DNA of 64,000 nucleotides from Anaerolinea sp. (GCA_020723805.1 DYID01000003.1:1-64000), one strand, 5' to 3'; shown: positions 1 to 9,002, counted from the first letter of the stretch. Notes: generated by a model from the sequence alone, not told the origin. A program made the numbers and translations.

Positions 1-46
1 TAACTGATAACTTCGACAACTTCATCACTCCCCAAAAGGACCCACC

Positions 47-634
47 ATGCTTGTCATGTTCCACCCGCTCTACGGACTTGCCGCCCTCATCGTCATCCTG
101 ATTGTCCTGCGGCGGAACGGTAAAAGCATCACCTGGCTGTTCTTCTTCTCGCTGTTCTGGCTGTATCTGATGCAAGTCGTCAGCGTTGCCATCTTTCCAT
201 TCCCCATTGACATCGCCGACGAAAATTTCAAACCGAACATCAACCTCATCCCGTTCGATTTCGGACACTGCGACCCTCGTGCGCGTGACCTGTGCCTCCG
301 GCAAATCTACGAAAACATCCTGCTCACCATTCCCTTCGGCTTCGGCGTCAACTTCATCGCCCGCCTCAAACCGAGACAGATTTGGGGACTGGCGGCAGGA
401 GTTGGCTCGACGCTGGAACTCATTCAACTCGCCATCTCGCTGACCTTCCGCATCTCCTTCCGCGTTGTGGACATCAACGACGTGCTGCTCAATGCGGCAG
501 GCGTTTTGATTGGCTATGCCGCCTTTCGCCTCTTCGGCTGGACATACTCTCAACTTCTTCAGCGCCTCAACATCCAACCTCGTTACATCTTCGCCTACAT
601 TCAAGACCTCACCCGCCCGCCCACTGATCACTGA
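47..634 (+). CDS. VanZ-family membrane protein
   Basis: A 195-residue integral membrane protein of the VanZ-like family. Hydrophobic segments lie at about residues 7-21, 28-52, 90-105, 111-130 and 148-162. Family marks are visible: a NILLTIPFGFG stretch (residues 90-100), a conserved glutamate in the STLELIQL helix (about 124), and the closing DVLLNAAGVLIGY motif (145-157). VanZ itself gives low-level teicoplanin resistance by an unsettled mechanism, but most family members have no known role, so resistance should not be assumed. The start has an AAAAGGA ribosome binding site at 34-40, six bases ahead. The stop codon lies inside a GATCACTG repeat array. The neighbours (aroKB) do not hint at a function. 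Confidence 0.85.
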   Translation: MLVMFHPLYGLAALIVILIVLRRNGKSITWLFFFSLFWLYLMQVVSVAIFPFPIDIADENFKPNINLIPFDFGHCDPRARDLCLRQIYENILLTIPFGFGVNFIARLKPRQIWGLAAGVGSTLELIQLAISLTFRISFRVVDINDVLLNAAGVLIGYAAFRLFGWTYSQLLQRLNIQPRYIFAYIQDLTRPPTDH

Positions 635-718
635 TCACTGATCACTCGATCACTGATTACTCCCTCTTTCTTCTTTCCTCTTTCCTCTCCCAACTCCCCA
701 CTTTCCACTCCCCCTCAC
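623..718. repeat. Intergenic ACTGATC array followed by pyrimidine-rich tract
   Basis: Tandem copies of ACTGATC (period about 8) at 623-660, overlapping the stop codon of the VanZ gene, run into a CTTT/CTCC tract at 661-718. The tract ends against the aroKB start codon, where there is no purine-rich ribosome binding site. A very similar pyrimidine tract recurs at 58859-58898, and the ACTGATC unit recurs near 40470 and 50750. Confidence 0.75.
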
Positions 719-721
719 CCC

Positions 722-2260
722 ATGCCCCACCTCTTCCTCTACGGTCCCCCTGGCACAGGCAAAACCACCATCGGACAGCGGCTTGCCGAAAACCTGCGCC
801 TGCCCTTCATTGACCTTGACAGCCTCATCGAGTCGCAGGCGGGCATGTCCATTCCGCAAATCATGGCGGAGCAGGGCGAAACCGCCTTCCGCGATATGGA
901 AACCGCCGCGTTGAAATCCGTTGCTCCTCTCCCTATGGGACGTGTACTCGAAAGGGTGGAGGGGGTAGGGGTGAGGGATTCGGTCATCGCCCTCGGCGGC
1001 GGCGCGCTCCTCCGCGAAGAAAACCGCGCCCTCGCCGAAGCCAGCGGCACGGTCATCCTGCTCACGGCGGAGATGGAAACCCTGCTCGAAAGACTCAGCG
1101 CCGACCCGCACCAACGTCCCCTGCTCGCGGGAGACTTGCGGGGAAAACTGACCTTCCTCCTAGAAGCCCGCAAAGAACACTACGCCTCGTTTCCTCTGCA
1201 ACTGCGCGTGGACGGAAAATCGGCGGAGCAACTTGCCCGCCAGATTCAAGTCATTGCAGGCAGACATCATCTCTCCGCCATGGGCGAATACGATGTCGTT
1301 GTAGGACAAATTTCCAACCTGCCAACCCCGCCAAACTCTATCCTCGTCACCGATGAAAACGTGGCAAAACATCATCTCGACAAAATCAAGGGCGTCAAAT
1401 CCATCCTCATCCCTGCGGGCGAAGAACATAAAAATCTCGAAACCGTCTCGCGGCTGTGGCGCGCCTTCCTCGAAAACGGACTTGACCGCAAAAGCACAGT
1501 CATTGCCCTGGGCGGCGGCGTGGTCAGCGACCTGACGGGCTTTGCCGCCTCCACCTACATGCGCGGCGTGGACTGGATCACCGTCCCCACCACCCTGCTT
1601 GCCATGGCAGACGCCTCGCTCGGAGGAAAGACCGGCATTGACCTGCCCGAAGGGAAGAACCTCATCGGCTCTTTCCACCCGCCGAGGCTTGTCCTCGCCG
1701 ACCCAAGCCTTTTACTCACCCTCAACGACCGCGAACTGCGCTCCGGCATGGCGGAAGTGGTCAAGCACGGCGTCATCTCCGACCCTGAACTGTTCGAGAT
1801 GTGTTCCCGCGGCATGGACTGGGTGAAAGCCAGCCTCGAAACCGTCGTCAAACGCGCCATGGCGGTGAAGATACAAATCATCGAGGCGGACCCTTACGAA
1901 AAAGGCATCCGCGCCAGCCTGAACCTGGGGCATACCGTCGGTCATGCCGTCGAACTCGTCAGCGGATTCAAGTTAAGTCACGGCGAGGCGGTTGCCATCG
2001 GCATGGTCGTCGAAGCCAGATACGCCGAGAGAATCGGAATGGCAAAGGCAGGTGTATCTGCTGCGATTGCCGGAGTGTTATCTTCTTTGGGCTTGCCGGT
2101 TGAAATTCCGAACGAACTGCCGCGCGAAGCCATCCTCCGCGCCATGCGCGTGGACAAGAAAAAGAACGCAAAGTCCATCCGCTTTGCCCTGCCGGCGGAG
2201 ATTGGCAGGGTGGAACTGGTGGAGGTTGAAACTCTGGAAGAGGTAATTGGTAAGTGGTAA
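722..2260 (+). CDS. aroKB: Shikimate kinase / 3-dehydroquinate synthase fusion
   Basis: Bifunctional shikimate pathway enzyme of 512 residues. The kinase domain (about 1-180) phosphorylates shikimate with ATP: its P-loop GPPGTGKTT is at 8-16, DLDS at 31-34, the substrate arginine in FRDME at 56-60, and IALGGGALL at 89-97. The synthase domain (about 190-512) turns DAHP into 3-dehydroquinate with NAD and a metal: GGGVVSD at 264-270, [13 protein letters not shown] at 295-307, and probable metal ligands E345, H404 and H420. Between the kinase arginine and the LGGG strand there are about 20 extra residues (66-87), encoded by a GC-rich repeat-like element. The start codon follows a C-rich tract with no ribosome binding site. 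Next is aroQ, the following pathway step. The fusion order is known in other bacteria. Confidence 0.95.
   Translation: MPHLFLYGPPGTGKTTIGQRLAENLRLPFIDLDSLIESQAGMSIPQIMAEQGETAFRDMETAALKSVAPLPMGRVLERVEGVGVRDSVIALGGGALLREENRALAEASGTVILLTAEMETLLERLSADPHQRPLLAGDLRGKLTFLLEARKEHYASFPLQLRVDGKSAEQLARQIQVIAGRHHLSAMGEYDVVVGQISNLPTPPNSILVTDENVAKHHLDKIKGVKSILIPAGEEHKNLETVSRLWRAFLENGLDRKSTVIALGGGVVSDLTGFAASTYMRGVDWITVPTTLLAMADASLGGKTGIDLPEGKNLIGSFHPPRLVLADPSLLLTLNDRELRSGMAEVVKHGVISDPELFEMCSRGMDWVKASLETVVKRAMAVKIQIIEADPYEKGIRASLNLGHTVGHAVELVSGFKLSHGEAVAIGMVVEARYAERIGMAKAGVSAAIAGVLSSLGLPVEIPNELPREAILRAMRVDKKKNAKSIRFALPAEIGRVELVEVETLEEVIGKW
920..983. repeat. Dispersed GC-rich element inside aroK coding region
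   Basis: The segment starts with GCTCCTCTCCCTATGGGA and ends with GGGGTAGGGGTGAGGG. Its two ends are partly complementary (CCTCTCCC against GGGTGAGGG). A similar element lies at 35368-35412 in another gene, and both are read in the same frame, giving APLPMG and APLPQG. It accounts for the extra residues in the kinase domain. Confidence 0.65.
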
Positions 2261-2278
2261 TTACATTTACCAATTACC
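2242..2278. repeat. Inverted AATTACC repeat between aroKB and aroQ
   Basis: A perfect 12-base inverted repeat: GGTAATTGGTAA at 2242-2253 and TTACCAATTACC at 2267-2278, with the aroKB stop codon in the loop. The AATTACC unit belongs to the same family as the arrays at 37336-37346, 38402-38424, 40429-40455 and 61412-61433. Confidence 0.75.
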
Positions 2279-2301
2279 ATTTACCTCCAATGAGGATACA
2301 A

Positions 2302-2739
2302 ATGAAGATATTGATTTTGCACGGACCCAACCTCAATTTGCTCGGCACGCGCGAACCTGAAATCTACGGCTCGATGACGTTGACCGACATCAACGAAAAG
2401 CTAATTGCCCTGGGCAAGGAATTGGGCGTGGAAGTGACCTACCTGCAATCGAACCACGAAGGCGCGTTGATTGACGCCCTGCACGAGGCGCGCGCCTGGG
2501 CAGACGGCGTGGTCTTCAACCCCGGCGGCTACACCCATACCTCGGTCGCCTTGCGCGATGCGGTTTCCGCCATTCAAATCCCGGTGGTGGAGGTGCATCT
2601 CTCGAATGTGTATGCGCGCGAGGAGTTTCGTCATATTTCCATGATTTCGGCAGTGTGCGTGGGGAAAATTGCCGGCTTCGGGTGGAGGTCGTATGCGCTG
2701 GGACTGCGGGCGCTGGTGGAACTGCTGAGGAGTAGATAA
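2302..2739 (+). CDS. aroQ: Type II 3-dehydroquinate dehydratase
   Basis: Converts 3-dehydroquinate to 3-dehydroshikimate in aromatic amino acid synthesis. The 145-residue product has the normal type II length and motifs: the opening [16 protein letters not shown], the catalytic tyrosine in EIYG (Y22), the [10 protein letters not shown] loop (72-81), and VEVHLSN with the catalytic histidine (H99). The ATG at 2302 is chosen because TGAGG lies about six bases upstream and the protein then begins directly at the first beta strand. Upstream in-frame ATGs at 2254 and 2290 would add residues encoded by the intergenic repeat. It sits directly behind aroKB, which makes the preceding intermediate, so the two probably share a transcript. 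Confidence 0.95.
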   Translation: MKILILHGPNLNLLGTREPEIYGSMTLTDINEKLIALGKELGVEVTYLQSNHEGALIDALHEARAWADGVVFNPGGYTHTSVALRDAVSAIQIPVVEVHLSNVYAREEFRHISMISAVCVGKIAGFGWRSYALGLRALVELLRSR

Positions 2740-2803
2740 AGGCTGATTCAACGGGAGCAGGTTGCGGGGCGGGGAGAAGCGCAGGGGAAACGTCAGGTAA
2801 GTA

Positions 2804-2834
2804 TTGGGGATGCGGTCTCGTCCCCATGTATAAT
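2804..2834 (+). promoter_or_regulatory. Putative promoter of the S1C protease gene
   Basis: A TATAAT box at 2829-2834 has a weak TTGGGG -35 candidate at 2804-2809 (spacing 19). Transcription would start about ten bases ahead of the ATG at 2851. GAGG (2845-2848) precedes the ATG closely. Confidence 0.45.
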
Positions 2835-2850
2835 CAGGCAACCAGAGGCG

Positions 2851-3669
2851 ATGAGAGAGTCCTTTTTTGCCGGGTTCCGGCGATGGCGTGAACGTTTGCG
2901 GGGGATGATTCCGTTTGCATCGGGGGTCATGGCGGCTTTGCTGGCGTTGATTTTGTATCGAGCCCTTTTCCCATCGGAACAATTGACGAGGCGCGAAGTA
3001 AACGAAGTGGTCGCCAGCGCCATGGCTTCTGCCACGCCGCGCCCGCCGGATGCGGTGCAGGTGTATCGGATTATCCAGCCTTCGATTGTGTTCATCGAAG
3101 TGGAGTTCGAGGGCGGGGAGGGAAACCGCAGCGGCGGGCTGGGCACGGGCGTCATCATCAACGACAGCGCAGATATTGTGACGAGTTTTCATGTGGTGGA
3201 CGGCGCACGCGTGATTCAAGTCACGTTTGCCGACGGCTCGACCTCGAAAGCGTTTGTGCTTGCCGAGATGCCCGAACAGGACCTGGCAGTACTGCGCGCC
3301 TTCAATTCGCCGGACGTGGTGGTGCCGGCCGTGCTGGGCAACCCGGCAACGATGCAGGTGGGCGACGATGTGTATGTGGTCGGCAATCCGTTTGGGCTGT
3401 ATGGTTCCATGAGCGCGGGCGTGATTTCGGGATTCGGACGTTCGTTTCAGCCCTCTGGCTCCGATACGGTGCTGGAAGGCTTGATTCAGTTCGACGCGGC
3501 GGCAAACCCGGGCAACTCGGGCGGTCCGCTGTTGGACCGCAACGGGCGCGTGATTGGCATTGTGACCGGGTTGGTCAACGCGGGCGGCGGCAACTTTTTT
3601 GTGGGCGTTGGCTTTGCCGTGCCGATTACCAGCGCCACCTCCGGCGGACGGGGCAGCCCGCCGTATTGA
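2851..3669 (+). CDS. S1C (HtrA/DegP-like) serine protease without PDZ domain
   Basis: Trypsin-like serine protease of 272 residues, anchored by one N-terminal helix (about 21-40), with the protease domain outside the membrane. The catalytic triad is complete: H114 in TSFHVVDGA, D144 in EQDLAVL and S223 in NPGNSGGPL. The domain ends at FAVPIT, followed by a short glycine/serine tail (SATSGGRGSPPY), so the PDZ domain that usually follows in HtrA proteins is missing. PDZ-less S1C proteases are known, so this is probably not a truncation. The role in envelope protein quality control is inferred from the family. The neighbours (aroQ, moxR) are unrelated. Confidence 0.9.
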   Translation: MRESFFAGFRRWRERLRGMIPFASGVMAALLALILYRALFPSEQLTRREVNEVVASAMASATPRPPDAVQVYRIIQPSIVFIEVEFEGGEGNRSGGLGTGVIINDSADIVTSFHVVDGARVIQVTFADGSTSKAFVLAEMPEQDLAVLRAFNSPDVVVPAVLGNPATMQVGDDVYVVGNPFGLYGSMSAGVISGFGRSFQPSGSDTVLEGLIQFDAAANPGNSGGPLLDRNGRVIGIVTGLVNAGGGNFFVGVGFAVPITSATSGGRGSPPY

Positions 3670-3748
3670 TGCGCAAATATGCGTTTGAAATTCGTGCAGA
3701 GTAGCGTAGATTAGCGGATCAGAAAGCCTTTCCAAAAGGAGTCAAACT

Positions 3749-4756
3749 ATGGTTCAAAGCAAAACGGAAAATCGAACGCCGATGGAGCAGGTGTTGTACG
3801 AGGTAAAGAAGGTCATTGTCGGGCAGGACCACATGCTCGAGCGGATGATCGTCGCCCTGCTGGCGCGCGGACATATCCTGGTGGAAGGCGTGCCGGGACT
3901 CGCCAAGACGATGGCAATCAAAACCTTGGCGGAAGCCATCGGCGGCGAATTCAAACGCATCCAGTTTACGCCCGACCTCGTGCCTGCCGACCTGATCGGC
4001 ACGCGCATCTACAACCAAAAGACCGGCAAATTCGAAACCTCGCTGGGACCCGTCTTCACCAACCTCCTGCTGGCAGATGAAATCAACCGCGCCCCCGCCA
4101 AAGTGCAAAGCGCCCTGCTGGAGGTGATGCAGGAACGGCAGGTGACCATCGGGCGCGAGACCTTCAAAGTGCCGAATCCTTTCCTCGTGCTGGCGACCCA
4201 GAACCCCATCGAGACCGAAGGGACGTATGCCCTGCCCGAAGCGCAGGTGGACCGCTTTATGCTCAAGGTGGTCATCGGCTATCCCTCGCCCACCGAGGAA
4301 TTCGTCATCGTCGAGCGCATGACCGGCGCACTGCAAACGGTGCAAAAAATTCTCACCATCGAGCGCCTGCTCGAACTGCAAAAAGAAGCCGACAAGGTCT
4401 ATGTGGACCCGGCGCTCATGGAGTTCGCCGTCCGCATGGTGACCGCCACGCGCAGCCCGAAGGAAGTGGGCTTGCCGGAACTCCAGCGGTACATCCTCTA
4501 CGGAGCCAGCCCGCGCGCCTCCATCAACCTGATTCTGACCGGGCGCGCCCTCGCCTTCGTGCGCGGACGCAACTACGCCCTCCCGCAGGACGTGCTCGAC
4601 ATGGCGCTCGATGTGATGCGCCACCGCCTCGTCCTGACCTACGAAGCGCTCTCCGACAACGTCAGCGCAGACGACCTCCTCAACCGCATCCTCGACCGCA
4701 TTCCCATTCCGGTGGTACCTTTGCATGAACACGCCGACCTCCGCGCAAACGCCTGA
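3749..4756 (+). CDS. MoxR-family AAA+ ATPase
   Basis: A 335-residue AAA+ ATPase of the MoxR class, which acts as a chaperone in assembly or activation of protein complexes, usually with von Willebrand A partners. Walker A is GVPGLAKT (47-54), Walker B is LLLADE (106-111), followed by the family hallmark INRAPAKVQ. Sensor 1 lies in LATQNPIE and the arginine finger region in LPEAQVDRF. The ribosome binding site AAAAGGAG stands eight bases ahead of the ATG. The 3' end overlaps the next gene (DUF58) by 32 bases, indicating translational coupling. MoxR, DUF58 and two VWA proteins together form the classical Bat-type operon. Confidence 0.93.
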   Translation: MVQSKTENRTPMEQVLYEVKKVIVGQDHMLERMIVALLARGHILVEGVPGLAKTMAIKTLAEAIGGEFKRIQFTPDLVPADLIGTRIYNQKTGKFETSLGPVFTNLLLADEINRAPAKVQSALLEVMQERQVTIGRETFKVPNPFLVLATQNPIETEGTYALPEAQVDRFMLKVVIGYPSPTEEFVIVERMTGALQTVQKILTIERLLELQKEADKVYVDPALMEFAVRMVTATRSPKEVGLPELQRYILYGASPRASINLILTGRALAFVRGRNYALPQDVLDMALDVMRHRLVLTYEALSDNVSADDLLNRILDRIPIPVVPLHEHADLRANA

Positions 4757-5624
4757 AAAGATTCTGCTCCGCCTCGACTGGCACGTCATCCGCCGGCTGG
4801 ATGGTCTGCTTCAGGGCGATTACCGCTCGCTGTTCTACGGCTTCGGCGTGGACTTTGCCGACCTGCGCGAATACCAACCCGAAGACGACATCCGCTACAT
4901 TGACTGGAACGTCACCGCACGGATGAACACGCCCTATGTGCGCCAGTACCTCGAAGACCGCGAAATCACCGCCTGGTTTTTGCTGGACTTGAGTCCTTCT
5001 GTGGACTTTGGCACAGTGGGCGTACAAAAACGTAACATGCTGGTGGATTTCGTCGCGGTGCTGGCGCGGTTGATGACAAGGCACGGGAATCGTGTCGGGG
5101 CGATGATGTTTGGGAGCCGCATCCAGCACACGGTCCCGGCGCGAGGCGGCAAGGTGCAGGTGCTGCGTCTCATCAACGACCTGCTCAAACAGCCGCAGCT
5201 TTCCCGTGTCCCGCGCACCGACCTCAAGCCGTTCTTCGAGGGAGCACTGCATGCCATCAAACGGCGCTCGCTGGTTTTCATCATTTCCGATTTTCTGAGC
5301 CAACCCGGCTGGGAACGTCCGCTGAACATGCTGGGCGAGAAACATGAGGTGGTTGCCATTCGCCTGACCGACCCGCGCGAAATGGAACTGCCTGATGTGG
5401 GCATGGTGGTGATGGAAGACGCCGAGACGGGCGAGCAGTTGTTCGTGGATACGCACGATGCGAAGTTCCGCCGGCGTTTTTTGGAGGCGGCGCAGAAGCG
5501 CGAGGAGGAATTGAACGCGGCGTTCAAACGCGCCGGCGTGGATATGCTGACGCTCTCGACGGAGGATGACCTGATTCGAGCCATCCTGCGTTTTGCAAAG
5601 CGGCGTCAGCAGAGAAAAGCATGA
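4725..5624 (+). CDS. DUF58 domain protein of the MoxR/Bat operon
   Basis: A 299-residue soluble protein with a DUF58 core, the conserved partner of MoxR ATPases. The family segment around residues 36-60 is seen: FADLREYQPEDDIRYIDWN. After it comes a VWA-like fold: the strand AWFLLDLSPSVDFG carries a DxSxS-like metal site (D, S, S). The function is unknown beyond its link to MoxR. The gene overlaps moxR at its start and is separated from the two VWA membrane proteins by 210 bases containing repeats. Confidence 0.85.
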   Translation: MNTPTSAQTPEKILLRLDWHVIRRLDGLLQGDYRSLFYGFGVDFADLREYQPEDDIRYIDWNVTARMNTPYVRQYLEDREITAWFLLDLSPSVDFGTVGVQKRNMLVDFVAVLARLMTRHGNRVGAMMFGSRIQHTVPARGGKVQVLRLINDLLKQPQLSRVPRTDLKPFFEGALHAIKRRSLVFIISDFLSQPGWERPLNMLGEKHEVVAIRLTDPREMELPDVGMVVMEDAETGEQLFVDTHDAKFRRRFLEAAQKREEELNAAFKRAGVDMLTLSTEDDLIRAILRFAKRRQQRKA

Positions 5625-5639
5625 ATCCCACGTCTGTCA

Positions 5640-5830
5640 ATCCTTGCGAATTCGGTGATTACCGCTTCGGCAGGGACTCAAGTCCCGCTCCGAGTCCGCT
5701 TGAGCGGACTTTCAGGCGCTGAGCAGGCGGCTTTAGCCCTGCGATTCGAGATGTGAGCAATCACCAGTTGCGAATGAGCGCTCATCGTTGTTCATTCGCG
5801 GAGATTGGCGATGATTAGCGGATTAAACTT
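5640..5830. repeat. Intergenic region with GTCCGCT hairpin and GATTAGCGGAT unit
   Basis: The gap between the DUF58 gene and the first VWA gene contains a hairpin with arms GTCCGCT and AGCGGAC near 5695-5712, neighbouring GGGACTCAAGTCCC-type palindromes, and a GATTAGCGGATTA unit near 5813. The last unit also occurs at about 3707 before moxR. No convincing gene is seen here. Confidence 0.5.
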
Positions 5831-5843
5831 CTGAGTGGAGAAT

Positions 5844-6863
5844 ATGTCTTTTATCTGGTCTTCCCTGCTCGGTTTGCTGGCGCTCCCGCCGCTGTTGGTG
5901 CTGGCGTATTTCATCCTTCAGCGGCGGCGCAGGGAACGGGCGGCAAGGTCGGGCTTTGGGGTAGTACAAAGCCCGGGCGGCGTGACCGCCTCCCCGTCCG
6001 GTGGAAGCGGCGTGCGGCGTCACATCCCGGCGATGCTGTTTCTGCTGGGTGTCACCGTCCTGCTCTTTTCGCTCGCGCGTCCGCAGGCGACCGTCAGCCT
6101 GCCGCGCTACGAAGGGACCGTCGTCCTCGTCTTCGATGTCTCCGGCAGCATGGCAGCGGATGACATCGCCCCCACCCGCATGGAAGCCGCCAAGACCATC
6201 GCGGCAGACTTTGTCAACGACCAGCCCGCCAACGTGCGCATCGGCGTGGTGGCATTCAGCGACGGCGGTTTGACCGTGCAAACGCCCGCCACCAACCGCG
6301 AAGCGACTTTGGCAACCATCGAACGGCTCGTTCCCCGCCGCGGCACCTCGCTGGGCAACGGCATCCTCGTGGGTCTCAACACCATCGCTGTGGACGCCGG
6401 CGACCCGCCCCTCGTCAACACCAACAGCCTTTCCACCGCCGACGATGTGCTGACCGCTCCGCAGGGCTGGTATCCGTCGGCGGTCATCCTGCTCTTCAGC
6501 GACGGCGAAAACAACGACCCGCCCGACCCGCTTGCCGTCACCGACCTGGCGGCGGACCTCGGCGTGCGCATCTACACCATCGGCGTGGGCAGTCTCGAAG
6601 GCGCCACCATTCGCGTCGAAGGCATGACCATCCACACGCAAATGAACGAGGCGCTCCTGACAGAAATTGCCCAAGCCTCCGGCGGGCAATACTACTTCGC
6701 CGGCGACAGCGCCGGTCTCGACCGCATCTACAGCGACCTCGAACCGACCCTCTCCATCAAACCCGAAAAACTGGAACTGACCTCTCTGCTGGCAGGACTC
6801 AGCATGTTGGTCTTTCTTGCCGGAGGCGCACTCTCCATGTCCTGGTTTGGAAGGGTGATATGA
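5844..6863 (+). CDS. BatA-like von Willebrand A membrane protein
   Basis: Membrane-anchored VWA protein of 339 residues. Two N-terminal hydrophobic helices (about 4-24 and 61-77) and one at the C-terminus (about 312-332) flank an exported VWA domain. The metal-ion-dependent adhesion site is intact: DVSGS at 98-102, followed by DDIAPTR. This is the normal aerotolerance-operon (Bat) layout. The ATG at 5844 is preceded by GGAG; an in-frame GTG at 5835 is the alternative start. The stop overlaps the next gene by four bases (ATGA), so the two VWA proteins are co-translated. A glycine/serine-rich insert (about residues 38-57) between the two N-terminal helices is unusual. Confidence 0.87.
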   Translation: MSFIWSSLLGLLALPPLLVLAYFILQRRRRERAARSGFGVVQSPGGVTASPSGGSGVRRHIPAMLFLLGVTVLLFSLARPQATVSLPRYEGTVVLVFDVSGSMAADDIAPTRMEAAKTIAADFVNDQPANVRIGVVAFSDGGLTVQTPATNREATLATIERLVPRRGTSLGNGILVGLNTIAVDAGDPPLVNTNSLSTADDVLTAPQGWYPSAVILLFSDGENNDPPDPLAVTDLAADLGVRIYTIGVGSLEGATIRVEGMTIHTQMNEALLTEIAQASGGQYYFAGDSAGLDRIYSDLEPTLSIKPEKLELTSLLAGLSMLVFLAGGALSMSWFGRVI

Positions 6864-7930
6864 CTTTCCTCTGGTCTCCCTTACTGGTATCCCTGCTGAT
6901 TTTGCCGCTTGCCGTTGCCGCCTACCTCCTCGCCCTGCGCAGACGCCGGCGGTTTGCCGTGCGCTACTCCAGCCTGTCGCTCCTCCGCGAAGCCGCCTCG
7001 CATCAGACCTGGTGGCGGCGTCACCTGCCCTTCGTCCTCTTCCTGCTGGCGCTTGCCTCCCTCATCCTGGCGCTGGCGCGTCCGGTTGCCACGGTCGTCG
7101 TCCCCTCCAACAAAGCCACCGTCATCCTCGCCATGGACGTCTCTCGCAGCATGTGCGCCACCGACATCGCCCCCAACCGCCTCGAAGCCGCCAAAGACGC
7201 CGCCCAGGCGTTCGTCCAAAACCGCACCTCGGGCAGGCAGATTGGCATCGTGGCGTTTGCCGGCTTCGCCGAACTCATCCAGCCGCCCACCACCGATACC
7301 CAAGTCCTGACTGAAGCCATCGAAAACCTGACCACCGCCCGCCGCACCGCCATCGGAAGCGCCATTCTGCGCTCGATTGACGCCATTGCAGAGGTGGACA
7401 ACCGCATTGCTCCCAGCGGCAACACTGCCGCTTCCGGCGGGACCTCGGACCTGGCTCCCGCCGATGTGCCTCTTTCTCCCCACATCATCGTCCTGCTCAC
7501 CGACGGCGCCAGCAACGCCGGTCCCCCGCCGCTCACCGCCGCCGCCCAAGCCGCCGCGCGCGGCATCCGCATCTACACCATCGGTTACGGCACGTTCAGC
7601 AACACCACCCGCATGGACTGCGGCGACGACTTCAACTCTGACCAGTTCTTTTTTGGCGGAGGCGGCTTCCAGTTCGAGCCGCAGACCGGCTCCCGCGACT
7701 TCCGCCTGCAAATTGACGAAACCACCCTCAAGCAAATCGCCGATGTTACCGGCGGCGCTTACTACTTTGCATCCAGCGCCGGCGAATTGGAGGATGTCTT
7801 TCAAAACCTGCCCTCCTTCGTGGTCGCCACGCGCGAGACCATCGAGGTCGGCGTGTTCTTTACCGCGTTTGCGGCAATCATGATTTTGCTGGCGATGTTC
7901 CTCTCGTTGCGCTGGCATCCGCTGGGATGA
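6860..7930 (+). CDS. BatB-like von Willebrand A membrane protein
   Basis: A 356-residue paralogue of the preceding gene with the same plan: N-terminal helices at about 4-26 and 55-73, VWA domain, and a C-terminal helix at about 329-350. The adhesion site reads DVSRS (93-97) followed by ATDIAPNRLEAAK. A second metal-site threonine is likely in LLTDGASN. Near residues 249-275 there is an insert rich in glycine and phenylalanine (FFFGGGGFQFE) not seen in the first copy. The start overlaps the preceding stop (ATGA). MoxR, DUF58 and two VWA proteins would act together at the membrane. BatC/BatD partners are not present here. Confidence 0.87.
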   Translation: MTFLWSPLLVSLLILPLAVAAYLLALRRRRRFAVRYSSLSLLREAASHQTWWRRHLPFVLFLLALASLILALARPVATVVVPSNKATVILAMDVSRSMCATDIAPNRLEAAKDAAQAFVQNRTSGRQIGIVAFAGFAELIQPPTTDTQVLTEAIENLTTARRTAIGSAILRSIDAIAEVDNRIAPSGNTAASGGTSDLAPADVPLSPHIIVLLTDGASNAGPPPLTAAAQAAARGIRIYTIGYGTFSNTTRMDCGDDFNSDQFFFGGGGFQFEPQTGSRDFRLQIDETTLKQIADVTGGAYYFASSAGELEDVFQNLPSFVVATRETIEVGVFFTAFAAIMILLAMFLSLRWHPLG

Positions 7931-7942
7931 TATATTTGGGGG

Positions 7943-8659
7943 ATGTTTACCCTCAAGAATGAAAAAGCCAGGCAGTTCTGGGCGGGCGTGCGTGCCGAAC
8001 TCCCGCTTCTGGTTGGCGTCTTCCCCTTCGGCATGATTTACGGCGCGCTGGCGTTGAATGCGGGGTTGTCGAAATCCGCCGCGCAGATGATGTCCTCCAT
8101 CGTGTTTGCCGGGTCTTCGCAGTTTGTGGCGGCGCAGTTGATTCACGAATCGGCGCCGGGGCTGGTGATTGTGCTGACGATTGTGGTCGTCAATCTGCGG
8201 CACATGCTCTACTCCGCTTCGCTCGCCCCGTACCTTGCCTCCCTTTCGACACGCTGGAAAACGCTGTTAGCCTATCTGCTCACCGACGAAGCATACGCTC
8301 CCACCATCCTCCACTATGAGCGCAACGGGGTGCAGCCGTTCGGTCACTGGTTTCTGCTGGGGGCGGGGCTGGCGCTCTGGTCCACGTGGCAGGCAAGCAC
8401 GGCGCTGGGCATCTTCCTCGGCGCCGCCATCCCCGATTCCTGGTCGCTGGATTTCGCCCTGCCGCTGACGTTCATCGCCATGGTCGTGCCTGTCCTCAAG
8501 GGACGTCCGTATGTGGCGGCGGCGCTTTCAGCGGGCGCGGTGGCTTTGCTTGCTCATGCCCTGCCGTTTAAACTTGGCTTGATTCTCGCCGCGCTGACCG
8601 GCATTGCCGTAGGGACGGCGCTGGAAACGCGGGAAACACGCAAAGGAGGCGCACTGTGA
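7943..8659 (+). CDS. azlC: AzlC-family branched-chain amino acid exporter, large subunit
   Basis: Polytopic inner membrane protein of 238 residues. The family hallmark is near the N-terminus: LPLLVGVFPFGMIYGALALNAG (split here by positions 17-38), followed by the MMSSIVFAGSSQFVA segment (47-61) and NLRHMLYSASLAPYL (84-98). With AzlD it forms a two-component exporter for branched-chain amino acids (as in Bacillus 4-azaleucine resistance and E. coli YgaZH). GGGGG just ahead of the ATG serves as ribosome binding site. It overlaps azlD by four bases, and it follows the Bat genes by only 12 bases, perhaps in the same transcript. Confidence 0.92.
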   Translation: MFTLKNEKARQFWAGVRAELPLLVGVFPFGMIYGALALNAGLSKSAAQMMSSIVFAGSSQFVAAQLIHESAPGLVIVLTIVVVNLRHMLYSASLAPYLASLSTRWKTLLAYLLTDEAYAPTILHYERNGVQPFGHWFLLGAGLALWSTWQASTALGIFLGAAIPDSWSLDFALPLTFIAMVVPVLKGRPYVAAALSAGAVALLAHALPFKLGLILAALTGIAVGTALETRETRKGGAL

Positions 8660-8970
8660 ACATCTGGCTGGTGATGCTCCTCGGCGGGCTGGTCACCTTT
8701 GGGATGAGGTTTTCGCTCATTTATTTGTTCGGCAGGTTTCAGGTCCCGGAGACGATGCGACGGGCGCTGCATTACGTCCCGCCGGCGGTGCTTTCCGCCA
8801 TCATCGCCCCCGAGTTGTTTTTGTCGGATGGCGTGTTGAATGTATCGCTGGGGAACACTCGCCTGCTGGCTGGTCTTGCCGCCGTTCTGACGGCATGGTT
8901 CAGCAGGAACACGCTTGTCACCATCCTGGCAGGGATGGCGGTGCTGCTGGCTTTGCAGTATTGGATGTGA
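8656..8970 (+). CDS. azlD: AzlD-family exporter, small subunit
   Basis: A 104-residue membrane protein with about four hydrophobic helices, the obligate small partner of AzlC. Family features: the N-terminal GGLVTFGMRFSLIYLFGRF and the central YVPPAVLSAIIAPELF (residues 41-56). It starts with GTG inside the azlC stop region (GTGA overlap), which ensures coupled translation. The gene is followed by a bidirectional terminator shared with the converging response regulator gene. Confidence 0.92.
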   Translation: MNIWLVMLLGGLVTFGMRFSLIYLFGRFQVPETMRRALHYVPPAVLSAIIAPELFLSDGVLNVSLGNTRLLAGLAAVLTAWFSRNTLVTILAGMAVLLALQYWM

Positions 8971-9002
8971 TTTAGAGGCTCACTTTATGCAGCGGCGTAA
9001 GA

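Noticed and set aside
2401-3735. Minus-strand frame across aroQ and the protease gene
   Set aside because: It covers two well-supported plus-strand genes and encodes His/Arg/Pro-rich sequence without any domain.
5622-5724. Short open frame after the DUF58 gene
   Set aside because: About 33 codons running through palindromic repeats, with no hydrophobic segment or similarity to suggest a gene.
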